From Mycolicibacterium frederiksbergense (lineage in GTDB: Bacteria; Actinomycetota; Actinomycetes; Mycobacteriales; Mycobacteriaceae), in contig NZ_CP038798.1 of the NCBI RefSeq assembly GCF_012223425.1, positions 204,344 through 268,343 on the forward strand: DNA of 64,000 nucleotides. Reading direction: 5' to 3'. Below are positions 50,835 through 62,041 of the stretch, in pieces; positions within the stretch are counted from its first letter, which is position 1; each line of letters begins with the position of its first letter. A program made the position numbers and the translations under genes. The notes below the pieces were generated by a model that saw only the letters and a list, made by a program, of their open reading frames with translations, did not search any database and had not been told where the DNA came from.

Positions 50835-52132
50835 AACCTTTCGTCGAACGCAATCACGTCGTCCTGGGCATTGCCGGGGTGACGGTAGCCGCCGTGGCCA
50901 GCCTGGGTGCACTGAACTACAACAGGTTGCCCTTCGTCTCGTCGGGCGCAACCTATTCCGCCTACTTCGAGGAAGCGGGCGGTTTGACCGCCGGCACCGA
51001 AGTGCGGGTCTCGGGATACCGTGCGGGTCAGGTACAGAGCATCACCCTGGATCGCAATGGTGTCCTGGTGGAGTTCACGGTCGCCGACGACATCCGTCTC
51101 GGTGAACGGACCGAGGCCAGCATCAAGACCATCAACCTGCTGGGCAACAAGGTGCTGGACCTGATGACCCGCGGCGATGGCCGGTTGGAGCACACCATCC
51201 CGCTGGACCGGACGACATCGCCGTACCAACTGCCGGATGCGCTAGGTGATCTCACCGCGACCATCAGCGGGCTGAACACCGACCAACTCTCCGGCGCGCT
51301 GCAGACGCTGTCTGAGACGTTGCAGGACACCCCGCCGCAGTTGAGGGTGGCTGTGGACGGAGTTGCCCGTTTCTCCCGCACGCTCGGTGAGCGGGATTCG
51401 CACCTGCGCAACCTGCTGTCCAATGCGAGTAAAGCGACCACCGTGCTGGCCGAACGCACGGATCGAGTCGTGCAGTTGATCCACGACTCCAACGGGTTGC
51501 TCGTCGCCCTGCGCGCACAGAGTGCCGCCTTGGACGGCATCATGGTGGACATCTCCGCGCTGGCCGACCAGATCCGCGGCTTCATCTCGGAGAACCGGGA
51601 TACCCTGCGACCCACCCTGGACAAACTCAACGGTGTCCTCACCATCCTGAACAACCGCAAGTCCGAGATCCAACAATCCATCAAGGGATTGAATTCTTAC
51701 GCAACGACTTTCGGTGAGACGCTGACCTCCGGCCCGTTCTTCAAAGCCTACGTGGCCAACTTGATGCCCGGTCAGTGGATCCAGCCTTTCGTCGACGCAG
51801 CCTTCTCCGACCTCGGCCTCGATCCGAACGTGCTGACGCCGTCGGAGCGCACTGATCCGCAGACCGGTCAGCAGGGCACGCCCGCCATGCCCGTTCCGTT
51901 CCCGCGCACCGGACAGGGCGGCGAGCCCCGGCTGACTCTGCCCGATGCCATCACGGGCAAGCCGGGAGATCCGCGGTACCCCTACCGCGAGCCGCTGCCC
52001 GCTCCGCCACCAGGAGGTCCGCCGCCTGGAGCGCCGGCTCCGCCGACACCGGATCCCTTCGCCTCACCGGTGCCGACCCCAGCCCGGTGTACCAGCCGGC
52101 GCCGAACGAGGCACCACCGATGGGCCGAACCG
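50831..52132 (+). CDS. mceC: MceC-type subunit (no stop codon before mceD)
   Basis: The protein starts MKPFVERNHVVLGIAGVTVA, a membrane anchor. The MCE domain follows (ATYSAYFEEAGGLTAGTEVR, then SGYRAGQVQSITLDRNG). After a helical tail there is a Pro-rich end from about 51980. No stop occurs in this frame, which runs into mceD to give 871 codons. Around 52080 the neighbouring frame reads SPVYQPAPNEAPPMGRTGE, the kind of tail MceC proteins have. A lost base near 52080, or a true fusion, are both possible. The end given here is a practical limit just before the mceD start. Confidence 0.85.
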
Positions 52133-53446
52133 GTGAAGCGCTCCGGGTTCGTTCGGCTCCTGCTAGCGGCCGTCCTGGTGAGCACCCTCACTGCCGGCGC
52201 GTTCGTGGTCAACAATGCGGTCGGACAGCGCAATCGCATCCATGTCGAGGCTTACTTCACCAACACCAACGGCCTCTTCGTGGGTGACGACGTTCGGATC
52301 AGGGGCGTGAACGTCGGTCGCATAGAGTCGATCGAGGCCCAGCCGGCCAGCGTGAAGGTTATGTTCTGGGTGGAGGAGCAGTACGAAGTGCCGGCCGAGG
52401 TTAAAGCGGTGATCCTCTCACCGACGCTGGTCACCGCCCGAGCCATCCAGTTGACCCCGCCCTACCAGGGCGGTCCGCTGCTGGGCGACAACGCCGTTAT
52501 CCCGGTGGAGCGAACCGCGGTCCCAGTCGAGTGGGACGACTTCCGGGAGCAGCTCGAGAAACTCACTGATCTGCTCGCTCCCACCGAGGCCGGAGGTGTC
52601 AGCACCCTGGGCAGTCTGGTCAACTCTGCCGCCGACAACCTACGTGGCCAGGGCGCGAACATCCGACAGACGATTCTCGAACTGTCGCAGGCGCTCTCGG
52701 CGCTGGGTGACCATAGCGGTGACACGTTCACCACCGTGAAAAACCTCGCCGCCCTGGTCTCGGCGCTGGAGGGCAGCACGACGCTGATGCGCGACCTGAA
52801 CCAAAACTTCGCGTCGGTGACGAATCTGTTTACCAACGACTCGGGCGAGGTAGCCGAGGCCATCGCCGACCTGAGCGACGTCGCGAGTGAGGTCAAGTCC
52901 TTCGTCGCCGACAACCGGGAGGCGTTGGGTACCACCACCGATACGTTGACATCGGTATCCCAGGCGCTGGCCGACAGCCTTGGCGACATCAAACAGACAC
53001 TGCATGTATTGCCGACAGTGGCGGCCAACGCGGCCAACATCTACCAGCCTGCCCAAGGGACGCTGAGTTCTGCTCTGGCGGTCAACAACTTCCGCGACCC
53101 CATCACCTTCCTGTGCGGTGCTATCCAAGCCGCGTCGCAGTTGGGTGCCGAACAGTCATCGAAGCTGTGTGTGCAGTATCTGGCGCCGATCGTCAAGAAC
53201 CGCCAGTACAACTTCCCCCCAATCGGAATGAACCCCTTCGTGGGAGCCAGCGCAAGACCGAACGAGATCACCTACAGCGAGGACTGGATGCGGCCCGACC
53301 ATGTCCCACCTGCGCCAGCAGCACCCGCTGTACCGCCTCCACCGGGTGCCGATCTGCTGCCTGCCGAGGCGCCACCAGTGGCGTTGCCCACAAATCCCAC
53401 CGCCGGTCTGGCCGGGATCATGGTGCCGCCGGGGGGAGATCGGTGA
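52133..53446 (+). CDS. mceD: MceD-type subunit
   Basis: GTG 52133 (VKRSGFVRLLLAAVLVSTLT) gives 437 aa with a membrane anchor. The MCE domain contains RIHVEAYFTNTNGLFVGDDV and RIRGVNVGRIESIEAQP. The helical tail is long and the C-terminus is Pro/Ala-rich (from about 395). It is in the same frame as mceC with no intervening stop, so it may be made as a fusion or from its own start, though no strong ribosome-binding site is seen. The stop overlaps the mceE ATG (TGATG). Confidence 0.9.
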   Translation: MKRSGFVRLLLAAVLVSTLTAGAFVVNNAVGQRNRIHVEAYFTNTNGLFVGDDVRIRGVNVGRIESIEAQPASVKVMFWVEEQYEVPAEVKAVILSPTLVTARAIQLTPPYQGGPLLGDNAVIPVERTAVPVEWDDFREQLEKLTDLLAPTEAGGVSTLGSLVNSAADNLRGQGANIRQTILELSQALSALGDHSGDTFTTVKNLAALVSALEGSTTLMRDLNQNFASVTNLFTNDSGEVAEAIADLSDVASEVKSFVADNREALGTTTDTLTSVSQALADSLGDIKQTLHVLPTVAANAANIYQPAQGTLSSALAVNNFRDPITFLCGAIQAASQLGAEQSSKLCVQYLAPIVKNRQYNFPPIGMNPFVGASARPNEITYSEDWMRPDHVPPAPAAPAVPPPPGADLLPAEAPPVALPTNPTAGLAGIMVPPGGDR

Positions 53447-54578
53447 TGCGCACTGGTCGTCGTGTGGCCACGTTGGCGATCGCCGTCGTGACAATGGCTG
53501 GGCTCCCCGGATGCGGGTGGCGGGGACTGAACTCCTTCCAGTTACCGGGCACCGAGGGCAGCGGTGCGGGGGCGTTCACCGTGCAAGCCCAGATGGCCGA
53601 TGTCTTCAACATTCAACAGAACTCACGCGTGCGTGTGAACGACGCCAACGTCGGTACCGTCACCAAGATCGAACGCCAGGGGTGGCATGCGTTGCTCGAC
53701 CTCAAGCTCAACGGCGATGTGGTGCTACCGGCCAACAGTACGGTGAAGGTGGGTCAGACGAGTTTGTTCGGCTCGTTGCACATCGAGTTGGCGCCGCCGA
53801 CCGATGAGCCACCCCAGGGTGAACTGCAGCAAGGTTCCCTGATCCGGCTGGAATCCAGCAGCGCCTACCCGTCCACCGAAGAGACTCTCTCGGCGCTGTC
53901 GCTGTTGCTCAACGGTGGCGGGGTGGGTCAGATCCAGGACATCACCCAAGCGCTCACCACCGCCTTCGGGGGCGGGAGGACGACCTGCGGAGCATGTTGG
54001 TGCAACTGGACACATTTATCGGCCGGGTGAACGAGCAGTCGGCGGACATCATCGCGGCCACGGACAGCCTCAACAGGCTGGTCGGACAGTTCGCCGCCGA
54101 GAAACCAGTGGTGGACCGGGCGCTCGATACCATCCCTCGGGCACTGGAAGTCCTGAACGAGCAGCGCGACAACCTTGTGGAGGCGGTCGACCAATTGGGC
54201 AAGTTCAGCGCCCTGGCCGCCGATTCGGTTCACCAGACCAAGGATGCCATCGTGGCGGAACTGAAGAATCTCGGCCCTGTCCTGGAGTCGCTGGCCAACT
54301 CCGGCCCCGCGCTCACCCGTTCGCTGGGCCTGTTCCTCACCTATCCGTTCCCCAAGGACACGCTGACGAAGTGGTTCCGTGGCGACTACGCAAATACCTC
54401 GCTGATCGTCGACCTGACTCTGAGCCGATTGGATGCCGGGTTGCTCACCGGCACCCGATTCGAGGGCGACCTAACCGAACTGGAGATGCAATGGGGTCGC
54501 ACCGTCGGCACGCTCCCGAGTCCGTATACCGCAGATAATCCGCTACTGGCACCCTATCGCTGGGACCAAGGTCACTAG
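53446..54578 (+). pseudogene. mceE: MceE-type lipoprotein, one frameshift
   Basis: The first frame (53446 to about 53970) has a signal peptide with a lipobox LPGC (Cys 23) and the MCE domain (FTVQAQMADVFNIQQNSRVR, then VNDANVGTVTKIERQGW). The second frame (from about 53975) continues DDLRSMLVQLDTFIGRVNEQ to the normal end at 54578. One C lost in the GGGGGCGGG run near 53970 explains the break (FGG-RE-DDL expected). Whether this is real or a sequencing error is discussed in the findings. Confidence 0.88.
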
Positions 54579-54580
54579 AC

Positions 54581-56019
54581 ATGCATCTGAGCAGACGAGT
54601 GTGGATACAGCTGTTGATCTTCGCGGTGATCTCGGTCCTCGCGGTGGGCGCGATCGGGCTCAGCTACCTGAAGGTGCCCGCGCTGCTGTTCGGGGCGGGG
54701 GAGTACCGCGTGATCGTCGCTCTTCCCGCGTCCGGCGGGTTGTACAGGAACGGCAACGTCACCTACCGGGGTACCGGAGTGGGACAGGTGAAGGACGTGC
54801 GCTTGACCCCCGCGGGTGTCGAGGCGGTGTTGTCCTTGACCTCGGATGTCGAGATTCCGTCGGATGTCGACGCTGCGGTGCACAGCCAGACCGGTCTCGG
54901 TGAGGTTTTCCTCGAACTCACACCGCGCAGTGACCGAGGTCCCGTGCTGGTCGACGGTGACGTGATCCCGATGGACCGGACCAGGCTGCCGGCCGATATC
55001 AACTCCTTGTTGACCGCCACGAACGAAGGCCTGCAGGCGATTCCCAACGAGAACCTACGAACGGCCATCGACGAGTCCTACCTGGCCGTCGGGGGGCTCG
55101 GTCCGGAACTCGCGCGAATAGTCAAGGGCACCACAGCATTAGCGTCCGATGCTCGGGCCAACCTGGAGTCCCTGACCACGCTGATCGACCGGTCCGGGCC
55201 CATTCTGGATTCACAGATCGACACCGCCGATTCCATCCAGCGGTGGGCGACCAACGTGGCCGACGTCACCGAACAGCTGCAATCGCGTGACGCCGAGTTT
55301 CGAGAGGTACTGCACACTGGTCCGCCAGCGCTGGGTGAAGTGCAGCAGCTCATGGATCGATTTCGGCCGACGCTGCCCATCCTGCTCAACAACCTGGTCA
55401 GCCTGGCCGACGTCGCGGTCGTCTATCAACCGAACATCGAACAGTTGCTGGTGCTGGCGCCCCGCTGGTGGAGGCCATTGGCGGCTCGATGCTGGCCAAT
55501 CGCCACACCAAGCAGGACTACAAGGGCGTGTACATCTCGTTCAACCTCAACCTGAATCTGCCGCCGCCGTGCACCACCGGCTTCCTGCCCACCAGCCAGA
55601 TCCGTCCACCCAGCGAAGAGGATTATCCCCAGCGGCCCCCGGGTCACCTCTACTGCCGGGTGCCCCAGGATTCGGCCCTCAATGTCCGTGGAGTGCGAAA
55701 CCTGCCATGCGCCAACAGGCCCGGTAAGCGCGCACCCACGGTGGCGATGTGCGAGAGCGACGAGAACTATCTGCCGCTCAACGACGGATACAACTGGAAG
55801 GAGATCCCAACGCCACGCTGTCGGGTCAGGCGGTGCCGCAGGTGCCTGCCGAGTCGGTTGTTGATGGGCCTGCTGTGTCGCCACCGCTGACCGTGACGCG
55901 GTACGACCCGAGTACGGGTGCCTATGTCGGCCCGGATGGGAAAACGTACGTCCAGCGGAACCTCGCGCGCGGTGCGGCCCGGGCACGTGGCAGGACATGT
56001 TGATCCCGCCGGGGGATGA
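54581..56019 (+). pseudogene. mceF: MceF-type subunit with several frameshifts
   Basis: ATG 54581 begins an anchor (VWIQLLIFAVISVLAVGAIG) and MCE domain (YRVIVALPASGGLYRNGNVT, then YRGTGVGQVKDVRLTPAG), intact to about 55455. There a shift leads to EAIGGSMLANRHTKQDYKGV. Another near 55805 gives NATLSGQAVPQVPAESVVDG, one near 55975 gives GTWQDMLIPPG, and the normal stop would be at 56017-56019. The pieces together make a full-length MceF of about 475 aa. It closes the operon. Confidence 0.85.
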
Positions 56020-57445
56020 GCAATTGACCGACCGGTGGAGCCTGCTGATCGCACACCATCGCTCGGGTGCGCGCTCGGCCACCGCGATGCGCCAATGCCA
56101 GGTCACGGTTCTCCCGGGAGTCGGGACGTGGTGCACGAAAACGTCATTGGAACACGTTGGGAGGAGACAGCGAATGCACTGACCCCGATTGACCGATATC
56201 CGAACGACCGCAACTGATCGCACCGACCGAGGAGTACCGATGACAGACAATCAGGACATCCGAATGCTGATCGACGGGGAACTGGTTCCCGCCGTCGACG
56301 GCGATTGGCTCGAGTCCGTCAATCCCGCGAACGAGCGGGTGATCGCCCGGGTGCCCGCCGGTGGCGAGAAGGACATCGAACGTGCGGTCGCCGCGGCCGA
56401 GGCCGCATTCGTACCGTGGTCTCGAACCCCGGTATCCGAGCGCGCCGCCATGTTGCGTACCTTTGCTTCCCGTCTGCGCGCCGAGGGGGATCGGCTGGCC
56501 GCACTCGAGACCGCGGACACCGGGAACACGATCGGCATCTCACACTTCGACGTCGCATACGGCGCCGACGTCATCGACTATTTCGCCGGACTGGCGCACG
56601 AGAGCAAGGGGGAGACCTCCCAGCCCGCTGAACCGGGTTCGCTTAACGTCTCGGTGCGCATCCCCTACGGTGTGGTCGGAAAGATCTTCCCGTTCAACCA
56701 TCCCCTGATGTTCACCGCCGCCAAGATGGCCGCGCCGCTGGTGACCGGAAACACCGTGGTGATCAAACCTTGCGAGCAATCTCCGTTGAGCACGGTGGCC
56801 ATGGGCGAGATCATGCGGGGGGTCTTCCCCCCCGGTGTTATCAACGTCGTCACCGGCGCCGGCGGCCACGCCGGTGAAGCCTTGGTGCGCCACCCGAACG
56901 TGCGTCGGCTGGCATTCGTCGGTTCGGTGCCGACAGGTCTTGCGATCCAGCGCGCCGCCGCCGAGGTGTGCGTCAAGAGCGTGAGTCTCGAGCTCGGCGG
57001 CAAGAACCCGATGATCGTGTTCGCCGACGCCGATTTCGACGCCGCGATGGCGGGTGCGATGAGGGGATGAACTTCGGCTGGCAGGGACAGTCGTGTGGAT
57101 CCACCAGTCGGCTGTTCCTGCACGACGACATCTACGATGCCGGGGTCGAGTGGCTCCGCGAAGCGGTCGGCGCTCTGCGTGTCGGTGACCCGATGGATCC
57201 CGGATCCCAGATGGGTCCGATCAACTCCAGAGAGCAGTTGGAGAAGGACGAGGCGTACATCGCGTCCGCACACGCCGACGGCGCGCGGCTGATCACCGGC
57301 GGTGGTCGCCCGTCGGGTGCGGACTACGAGAAGGGATACTGGCTGCAGCCAACCGTTTTCGCCGATGTCACCCCGGGCATGAAGATCTTCAACGAGGAGA
57401 TATTCGGGCCGGTGCTGTCGGTGATCCGGTGGAGCGACGTCGAGG

Positions 57446-58871
57446 GGTTGCGTCCAGCAGAGTGGTGTATGAGTGGGACCTGATCAGCGGTACCGGCGTG
57501 TCGTAGCCGACTGATTGAAGGTCATCGCGTGATTCTTCGAGGGACCGTCCAAAGTCACTCGAGCAAAGGAATCGACGCGATGACCACTGCCCACAATATC
57601 GACCTGCCCGCTGTGCTGGCCGAACGACTCACCACCGCCCATCCCGATGTGCTGCGCGAGCTGCTGGCCACGTTCATCCACACCCTGATGGGCGCGGAAG
57701 CCGACGCCCTGTGCGGCGCTGGCTATGGCGAACGCAGTACCGAGCGCACCAACTCCCGCAACGGGTATCGGCACCGCCGATTCGACACCCGTGCCGGCAG
57801 TCTGGATCTTGCGATCCCGAAGCTGCGCCAGGGATCGTATTTCCCGGACTGGCTGCTGGAACGCCGCAAACGTGCCGAGCGGGCCCTGACCACCGTGGTG
57901 GCCACCTGCTATCTGCTCGGGTCTCGACGCGGCGGATGGACCGCCTGGTCGAGACGCTGGGGATCACCAGCTTGTCGAAGTCGCAGGTCTCGGTGATGGC
58001 CAAGGAACTCGACACCGCCGTCGAGGCGTTCCGGACTCGGCCCCTGGATGCCGGGCCGTACACGTTCGTCGCCGCCGACGCCCTGGTTCTCAAGGTCCGC
58101 GAGGGCGGGCGGGTGGTCAACGTGCACGCCCTGATCGCCGTCGGGGTCAACCATGAGGGCTATCGGGAGATCCTGGGCATCGACGTCACCACCGCCGAGG
58201 ACGGAGCCGGCTGGCTGACGTTCTGGCGGTCACTGACCGCCCGCGGCCTGTCGGGGGTCAAACTGGTCACCAGCGACGCGCACGCCGGGCTGGTGGCCGC
58301 GATCGGCGCCACCCTGCCCGGCGCCACGTGGCAGCGCTGCCGAACGCACTACACGACCAACCTCATGGCCATCACCCCGAAAGCGTCGTGGCCGTGGGTA
58401 CGCACCCTGCTGCACTCGGTGTTCGACCAACCCGACACTGAATCCGTTGCCGCGCAATATGACCGGATCATCGACGCACTCGCCGACAAACTCCCGAAGG
58501 TCGCTGATCACTTGGAGGCCGCTCGGCCGGATCTGCTGGCGTTCACCGCGTTCCCCAAACAGATCTGGCGCCAGATCTGGTCGAACAACCCCCAGGAACG
58601 GCTCAACAAGGAGATCCGACGCCGCACCGACGTCGTGGGCATCTTCCCCGACCGCGACGCCCTGATCCGCCTGGTCGGCGCCGTGCTGGCCGAACAACAC
58701 GACGAATGGGCCGAATCCCGCCGCTACCTCGGCCTAGACGTGCTGAGCAAATCACGCACCGTCAACGACGCCCCGACCGAACAGGAGGACACCCCGCGGC
58801 ACTGACCGCCTGAACCATCACCCACGAAGAATCACACGACGACGTCGTACACCACGTCCCTGGACTTGACC
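57446..58871 (+). mobile_element. IS256-family insertion sequence, copy 2 (1,426 bp)
   Basis: It has the same ends as copy 1 (GGTTGCGTCCAG / CTGGACTTGACC). An 8-bp duplication CGTCGAGG flanks it at 57438-57445 and 58872-58879, inside an aldehyde dehydrogenase gene. It is two bases shorter than copy 1 because of single-base losses in the G-run at about 57919 and the C-run at about 58792, and it has a G for C near 57475. Confidence 0.95.
57580..58805 (+). pseudogene. IS256-family transposase, frameshifted copy
   Basis: It is the same gene as 32664-33899 but with one G missing from the GGGG after codon 112 (about 57919). That splits the protein before the DDE domain. One C is also missing near the 3' end, changing the last residues to DTPRH. 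Everything else read alongside copy 1 appears identical. If both deletions are sequencing errors the gene is intact. Confidence 0.9.
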
Positions 58872-59184
58872 CGTCGAGGATGTCATCGGTGGGCGAACCA
58901 GGTCGAGTACGGTCTCACCGCCTCTGTCTGGTCACGGGATCTCGCCAGTGCACTCGACACCGCGAGCCGGATGGACGTCGGCTACTGCTGGATCAACGAC
59001 ACCAGCCGCCACCATCTCGGTGTGCACTATGGCGGTGTCAAGAACAGCGGGTAGGTCGCGAGGAGGGGCTCGAGGAGTTGCTGAGCTATACCCAGATCAA
59101 GAGTTTGAACATCGTCAGCAACCCGACCGCATAGACTCCGGTCGCGGGCGGCCGTGGCTCTCCACCGGCCGCCCGCGAACCGGA

Positions 59185-60223
59185 TCAGGGCACCAAGCTG
59201 TCGCTACTGGAGGACTCGCGTTCGGCGATGAAATCCAGTGCGATGTCGACGATCATGTCTTCCTGACCACCGACCAGACGGCGCCGGCCGACCTCGAGCA
59301 GTAGGTCGCGGGCGTCGACACCGTAGCGGCCGGCTGCAGTCTCAGCATGCCGGAGAAACGACGAGTATACCCCCGCATACCCCAGGGTGAGCGTCTCCCT
59401 GTCGACCTGGACCGGCCGGTCGCGCAACGGTCGCACCAGGTCGTCCGCAGCGTCCTGCAGTGCCAGCAAGTCACAGTGGTGATCCCAGCCGAGCAGATCC
59501 GCGACGGCGACGAAGGCCTCGATGGGCGTATTGCCGGCACCTGCCCCCTGACCGGCCAGTGATGCGTCGACCCTGGTGACGCCGGCCTCGACCGCGACCA
59601 CACTGTTGGCCACCGACAGGGACAGGTTCTCGTGGGCGTGCACACCGATCTGGGTCGAGTCGTCGAGCACATCACGATATGCCCGGACCCGGTCGCGGAT
59701 GCCGTCCATGGTGAGTCGGCCGCCGGAATCGGTCACGTAGACGCAGTGTGCTCCATAGCTCTCCATCAGCTTGGCCTGATGGGCGAGTTCCTGGGCGGGG
59801 CCATATGACTTAGCATCAAGAACCCCGAGACGTCCATGCCGAGTTCACGCGCCTTGGCGATGTGTTGCGCGGAGATGTCCGCCTCTGTGCAGTGGGTGGC
59901 GACGCGCACCGATCGCACGCCCAATGCGTGCGCCTGCTCGAGTTCGGCGACGGTACCGATCCCCGGGAGCAGCAACGTCGTCAGCGTGGCCCGACGGACG
60001 TTGCGGCGGCAGCTTCGATCCACTGCCAGTCGGTGTGACTACCCGGCCCGTAGGTGAGGGATCCGCCCGCCAATCCGTCGCCATGGGCGACCTCGATGGC
60101 GTCCACCCCCGCGGCGTCCAGCGCCGCGGCGATGCGGCCGACATCCTCGGCGCTGATCCGGTGGCGGATCGCATGCATGCCGTCGCGGAGCGTGACGTCC
60201 TGGATGTACAACCGGTAGGTCAT
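59185..60223 (-). pseudogene. 4-hydroxy-2-oxovalerate aldolase, frameshifted
   Basis: The N-terminal frame starts [20 protein letters not shown] at 60223, with the metal-binding Asp of the HMGL-like barrel. The middle (59766-60010) reads [20 protein letters not shown] and [20 protein letters not shown]. The last part (59185-59766) has [40 protein letters not shown] and ending [10 protein letters not shown]. It is the BphI/MhpE type that yields pyruvate and acetaldehyde. Its start overlaps the acetaldehyde dehydrogenase stop (ATGA), as in channelling aldolase-dehydrogenase pairs. Two one-base shifts, near 59770 and 60000, break it. Confidence 0.87.
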
Positions 60224-61163
60224 CTGAGCGCCTCCTGACCGGCGAGGTGGACTGTCGGGCGAGCGCTTCCGAGACGCGCACGGCCGCGGAGGTCATGATG
60301 TCGAGATTGCCGGCATAAGCGGGCAGATAGTGTGCCGCTCCCTCGACCTCGAGGAAGACCGAGACCCGCGTCGTCACAGGCGGTGATCCCTCGGCACCAG
60401 GGTGTGTACCGGCTCGTCGGCATCGACCGGAGAAACTGCACATCCTGTTTGAGACGGTAACCGGAACGTAACGGCAGACCCGTTCGACCATCTCGGTGAT
60501 CGACGTCCGGATAGCGTCATGATCGGCGTCGCCGACGAGGCACAGCACGGTGTCACGCATGATGAGTGGAGGTTCGGCGGGTTGAGGATGATGATGGCCT
60601 TGCCCTTGGCCGCCCGGCCCACGGATTCGATGGCGTGCGACGTGGTTTCGGTGAACTCATCGATGTTGGCGCGGGTGCCCGGACCCGCCGACCGGGAGGC
60701 GATGGACGCCACGATCTCCGCATAGTGCACCGGCGTTACCGCCGACACTGCCGCCACGATCGGGATGGTGGCCTGACCACCACAGGTCACCATGTTGACG
60801 TTGGGCATATCGCGGGCGGCTTCCAGGTTCACGGCGGGACAACCAGGGTCCGAGCGCGGCGGGAGTCAGGTCCACCAGCTTCTTGCCCAGCGGGGTGAGC
60901 ACTGCGGCATTCGCGATGTGCGCCTTGGCCGATGTCGCATCCAGAACGATGTCGATCTCGTCGAAGTGTGGCATGGCGATCAGCCCGGCGACACCTCCGT
61001 GGGTGACTGGAATCCGAGTCGGTGCGCGCGGCCAGCCCGTCGGAATCGGATCGATACCGACCATGGCGCCAACCTCAAGGATGTCCGAGTTCCGAATGAT
61101 CTTGAACATCAGGTCGGTGCCGATATTGCCCGATCCGATGATGGCAACCTTCGACGTGGTCAT
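60220..61163 (-). pseudogene. Acylating acetaldehyde dehydrogenase, frameshifted
   Basis: ATG 61163 begins [20 protein letters not shown], the NAD-binding motif. [20 protein letters not shown] and [14 protein letters not shown] follow. A shift at about 60845 leads to [20 protein letters not shown] with the catalytic Cys. [20 protein letters not shown] is followed by further shifts near 60575, 60430 and 60250. The gene should end at 60220-60222. It is the BphJ/MhpF type that makes acetyl-CoA from acetaldehyde, partnered with the downstream aldolase. Confidence 0.87.
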
Positions 61164-61975
61164 CGATCCCCTCCGAAGAAATGTGGCTGAGACCGTCCCG
61201 AGCGGTTCGATCTCAGCGTGGATCCGGCGCCGGGCGTCACTGGCACCATCGGTCCCAGCGCTCCGGACAGCACGACCTGTCCGGAGCGCAGCGGGTTGCC
61301 GTATGCCGATGCGGTCCGCGCCAACCACACGAGGGCATTGAGGGGTCGCCGAGCAGGCCTGCCCCTCGCGTGGAGACCAGTTCATCGTCGGCGTACAAGC
61401 GCATGACGGTTGTGCGCGGCTCGAACTCGGCAAGAGTCAGTCGTCGCGGGCCGAGAACGAACAGACCGCTCGAGGCGTTGTCCGCCACGGTGTCCGCGAT
61501 GGTCAGATCCCAGTTCTCGATCCGGCTGTCCACAATCTCGAGGGCCGCGACGGCGTAATCGACCGCTGCATGGATCGTCTCCTCGCTCAGGTCCTCGCAG
61601 GTGAGGTCGCGGTTCAGGGTGAATGCGACCTCCGCCTCAGCCCTTGGCTGCAGGAGCCGACGCATCGGTACCAAATCTTCGGCCGATACGTCCATGCTCG
61701 CGAATAGCACGCCGAAGTCCGGCTGATCCACCCCGAGCTGCTGCTGTACCGAGGGTGCGGTCAGTCCGATTTTGCGGCCGACGATGACTTCTCCGCCGGC
61801 CACCCGCCTGTCGATCAGCTCCTGTTGCACCGCATATGCGGCGTCGATGGAAGTGCCGCCGATCAGGTTCCGCACCGGACTGGCAGCACGGCGTGTTGCA
61901 GCCGCGGTCTCGATGCGATCGGCGGCTGCGCGGATCAGTTGATGTCGTGGGTGATCTCGTTGATGGCCGTCGCCT
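61160..61975 (-). pseudogene. 2-keto-4-pentenoate hydratase, frameshifted
   Basis: The body reads LIRAAADRIETAAATRRAAS, VGRKIGLTAPSVQQQLGVDQ, LLQPRAEAEVAFTLNRDLTC and LEIVDSRIENWDLTIADTVA, the BphH/MhpD signature with its metal-binding Glu residues. One shift at about 61350 separates the C-terminal part ([20 protein letters not shown] to the stop at 61160). Another, near 61935, separates INEITHDIN at the start. A clear start codon is not visible. The stop overlaps the next ATG (ATGA). It hydrates 2-hydroxypenta-2,4-dienoate. Confidence 0.86.
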
Positions 61976-62041
61976 CTCGTAACGTTCGGACAGTCCGCTA
62001 TCGCCGCCGCGGCGGACGGGCCGGCGGCGATGGTCCGATAA

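Larger units (their letters stand above)
56240..59134 (+). pseudogene. Aldehyde dehydrogenase gene interrupted by IS256
   Basis: ATG 56240 follows GAGGAG. The first frame to 57070 includes FPFNHPLMFTAAKMAAPLV (Asn), VVIKPCEQSPLS (Lys) and VSLELGGKNPMIVFADAD (Glu). A one-base loss at about 57064 shifts the frame before MNFGWQGQSCGSTSRLFLH (catalytic Cys) and EEIFGPVLSVIRWSDVEG. IS256 lies at 57446-58871. After it, NQVEYGLTASVWSRDLASAL, MDVGYCWINDTSRHHLGVHY and GREEGLEELLSYTQIKSLNI finish the protein, with two more one-base shifts. It may once have oxidised a meta-cleavage semialdehyde. Confidence 0.88.

Noticed and set aside
32530..58871. Composite transposon made of the two same-orientation IS256 copies and the 23 kb between them
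   Set aside because: Each copy has its own perfect 8-bp target duplication (CTCGCGTT and CGTCGAGG), so they are independent insertions. A composite unit would share one duplication at its outer ends.
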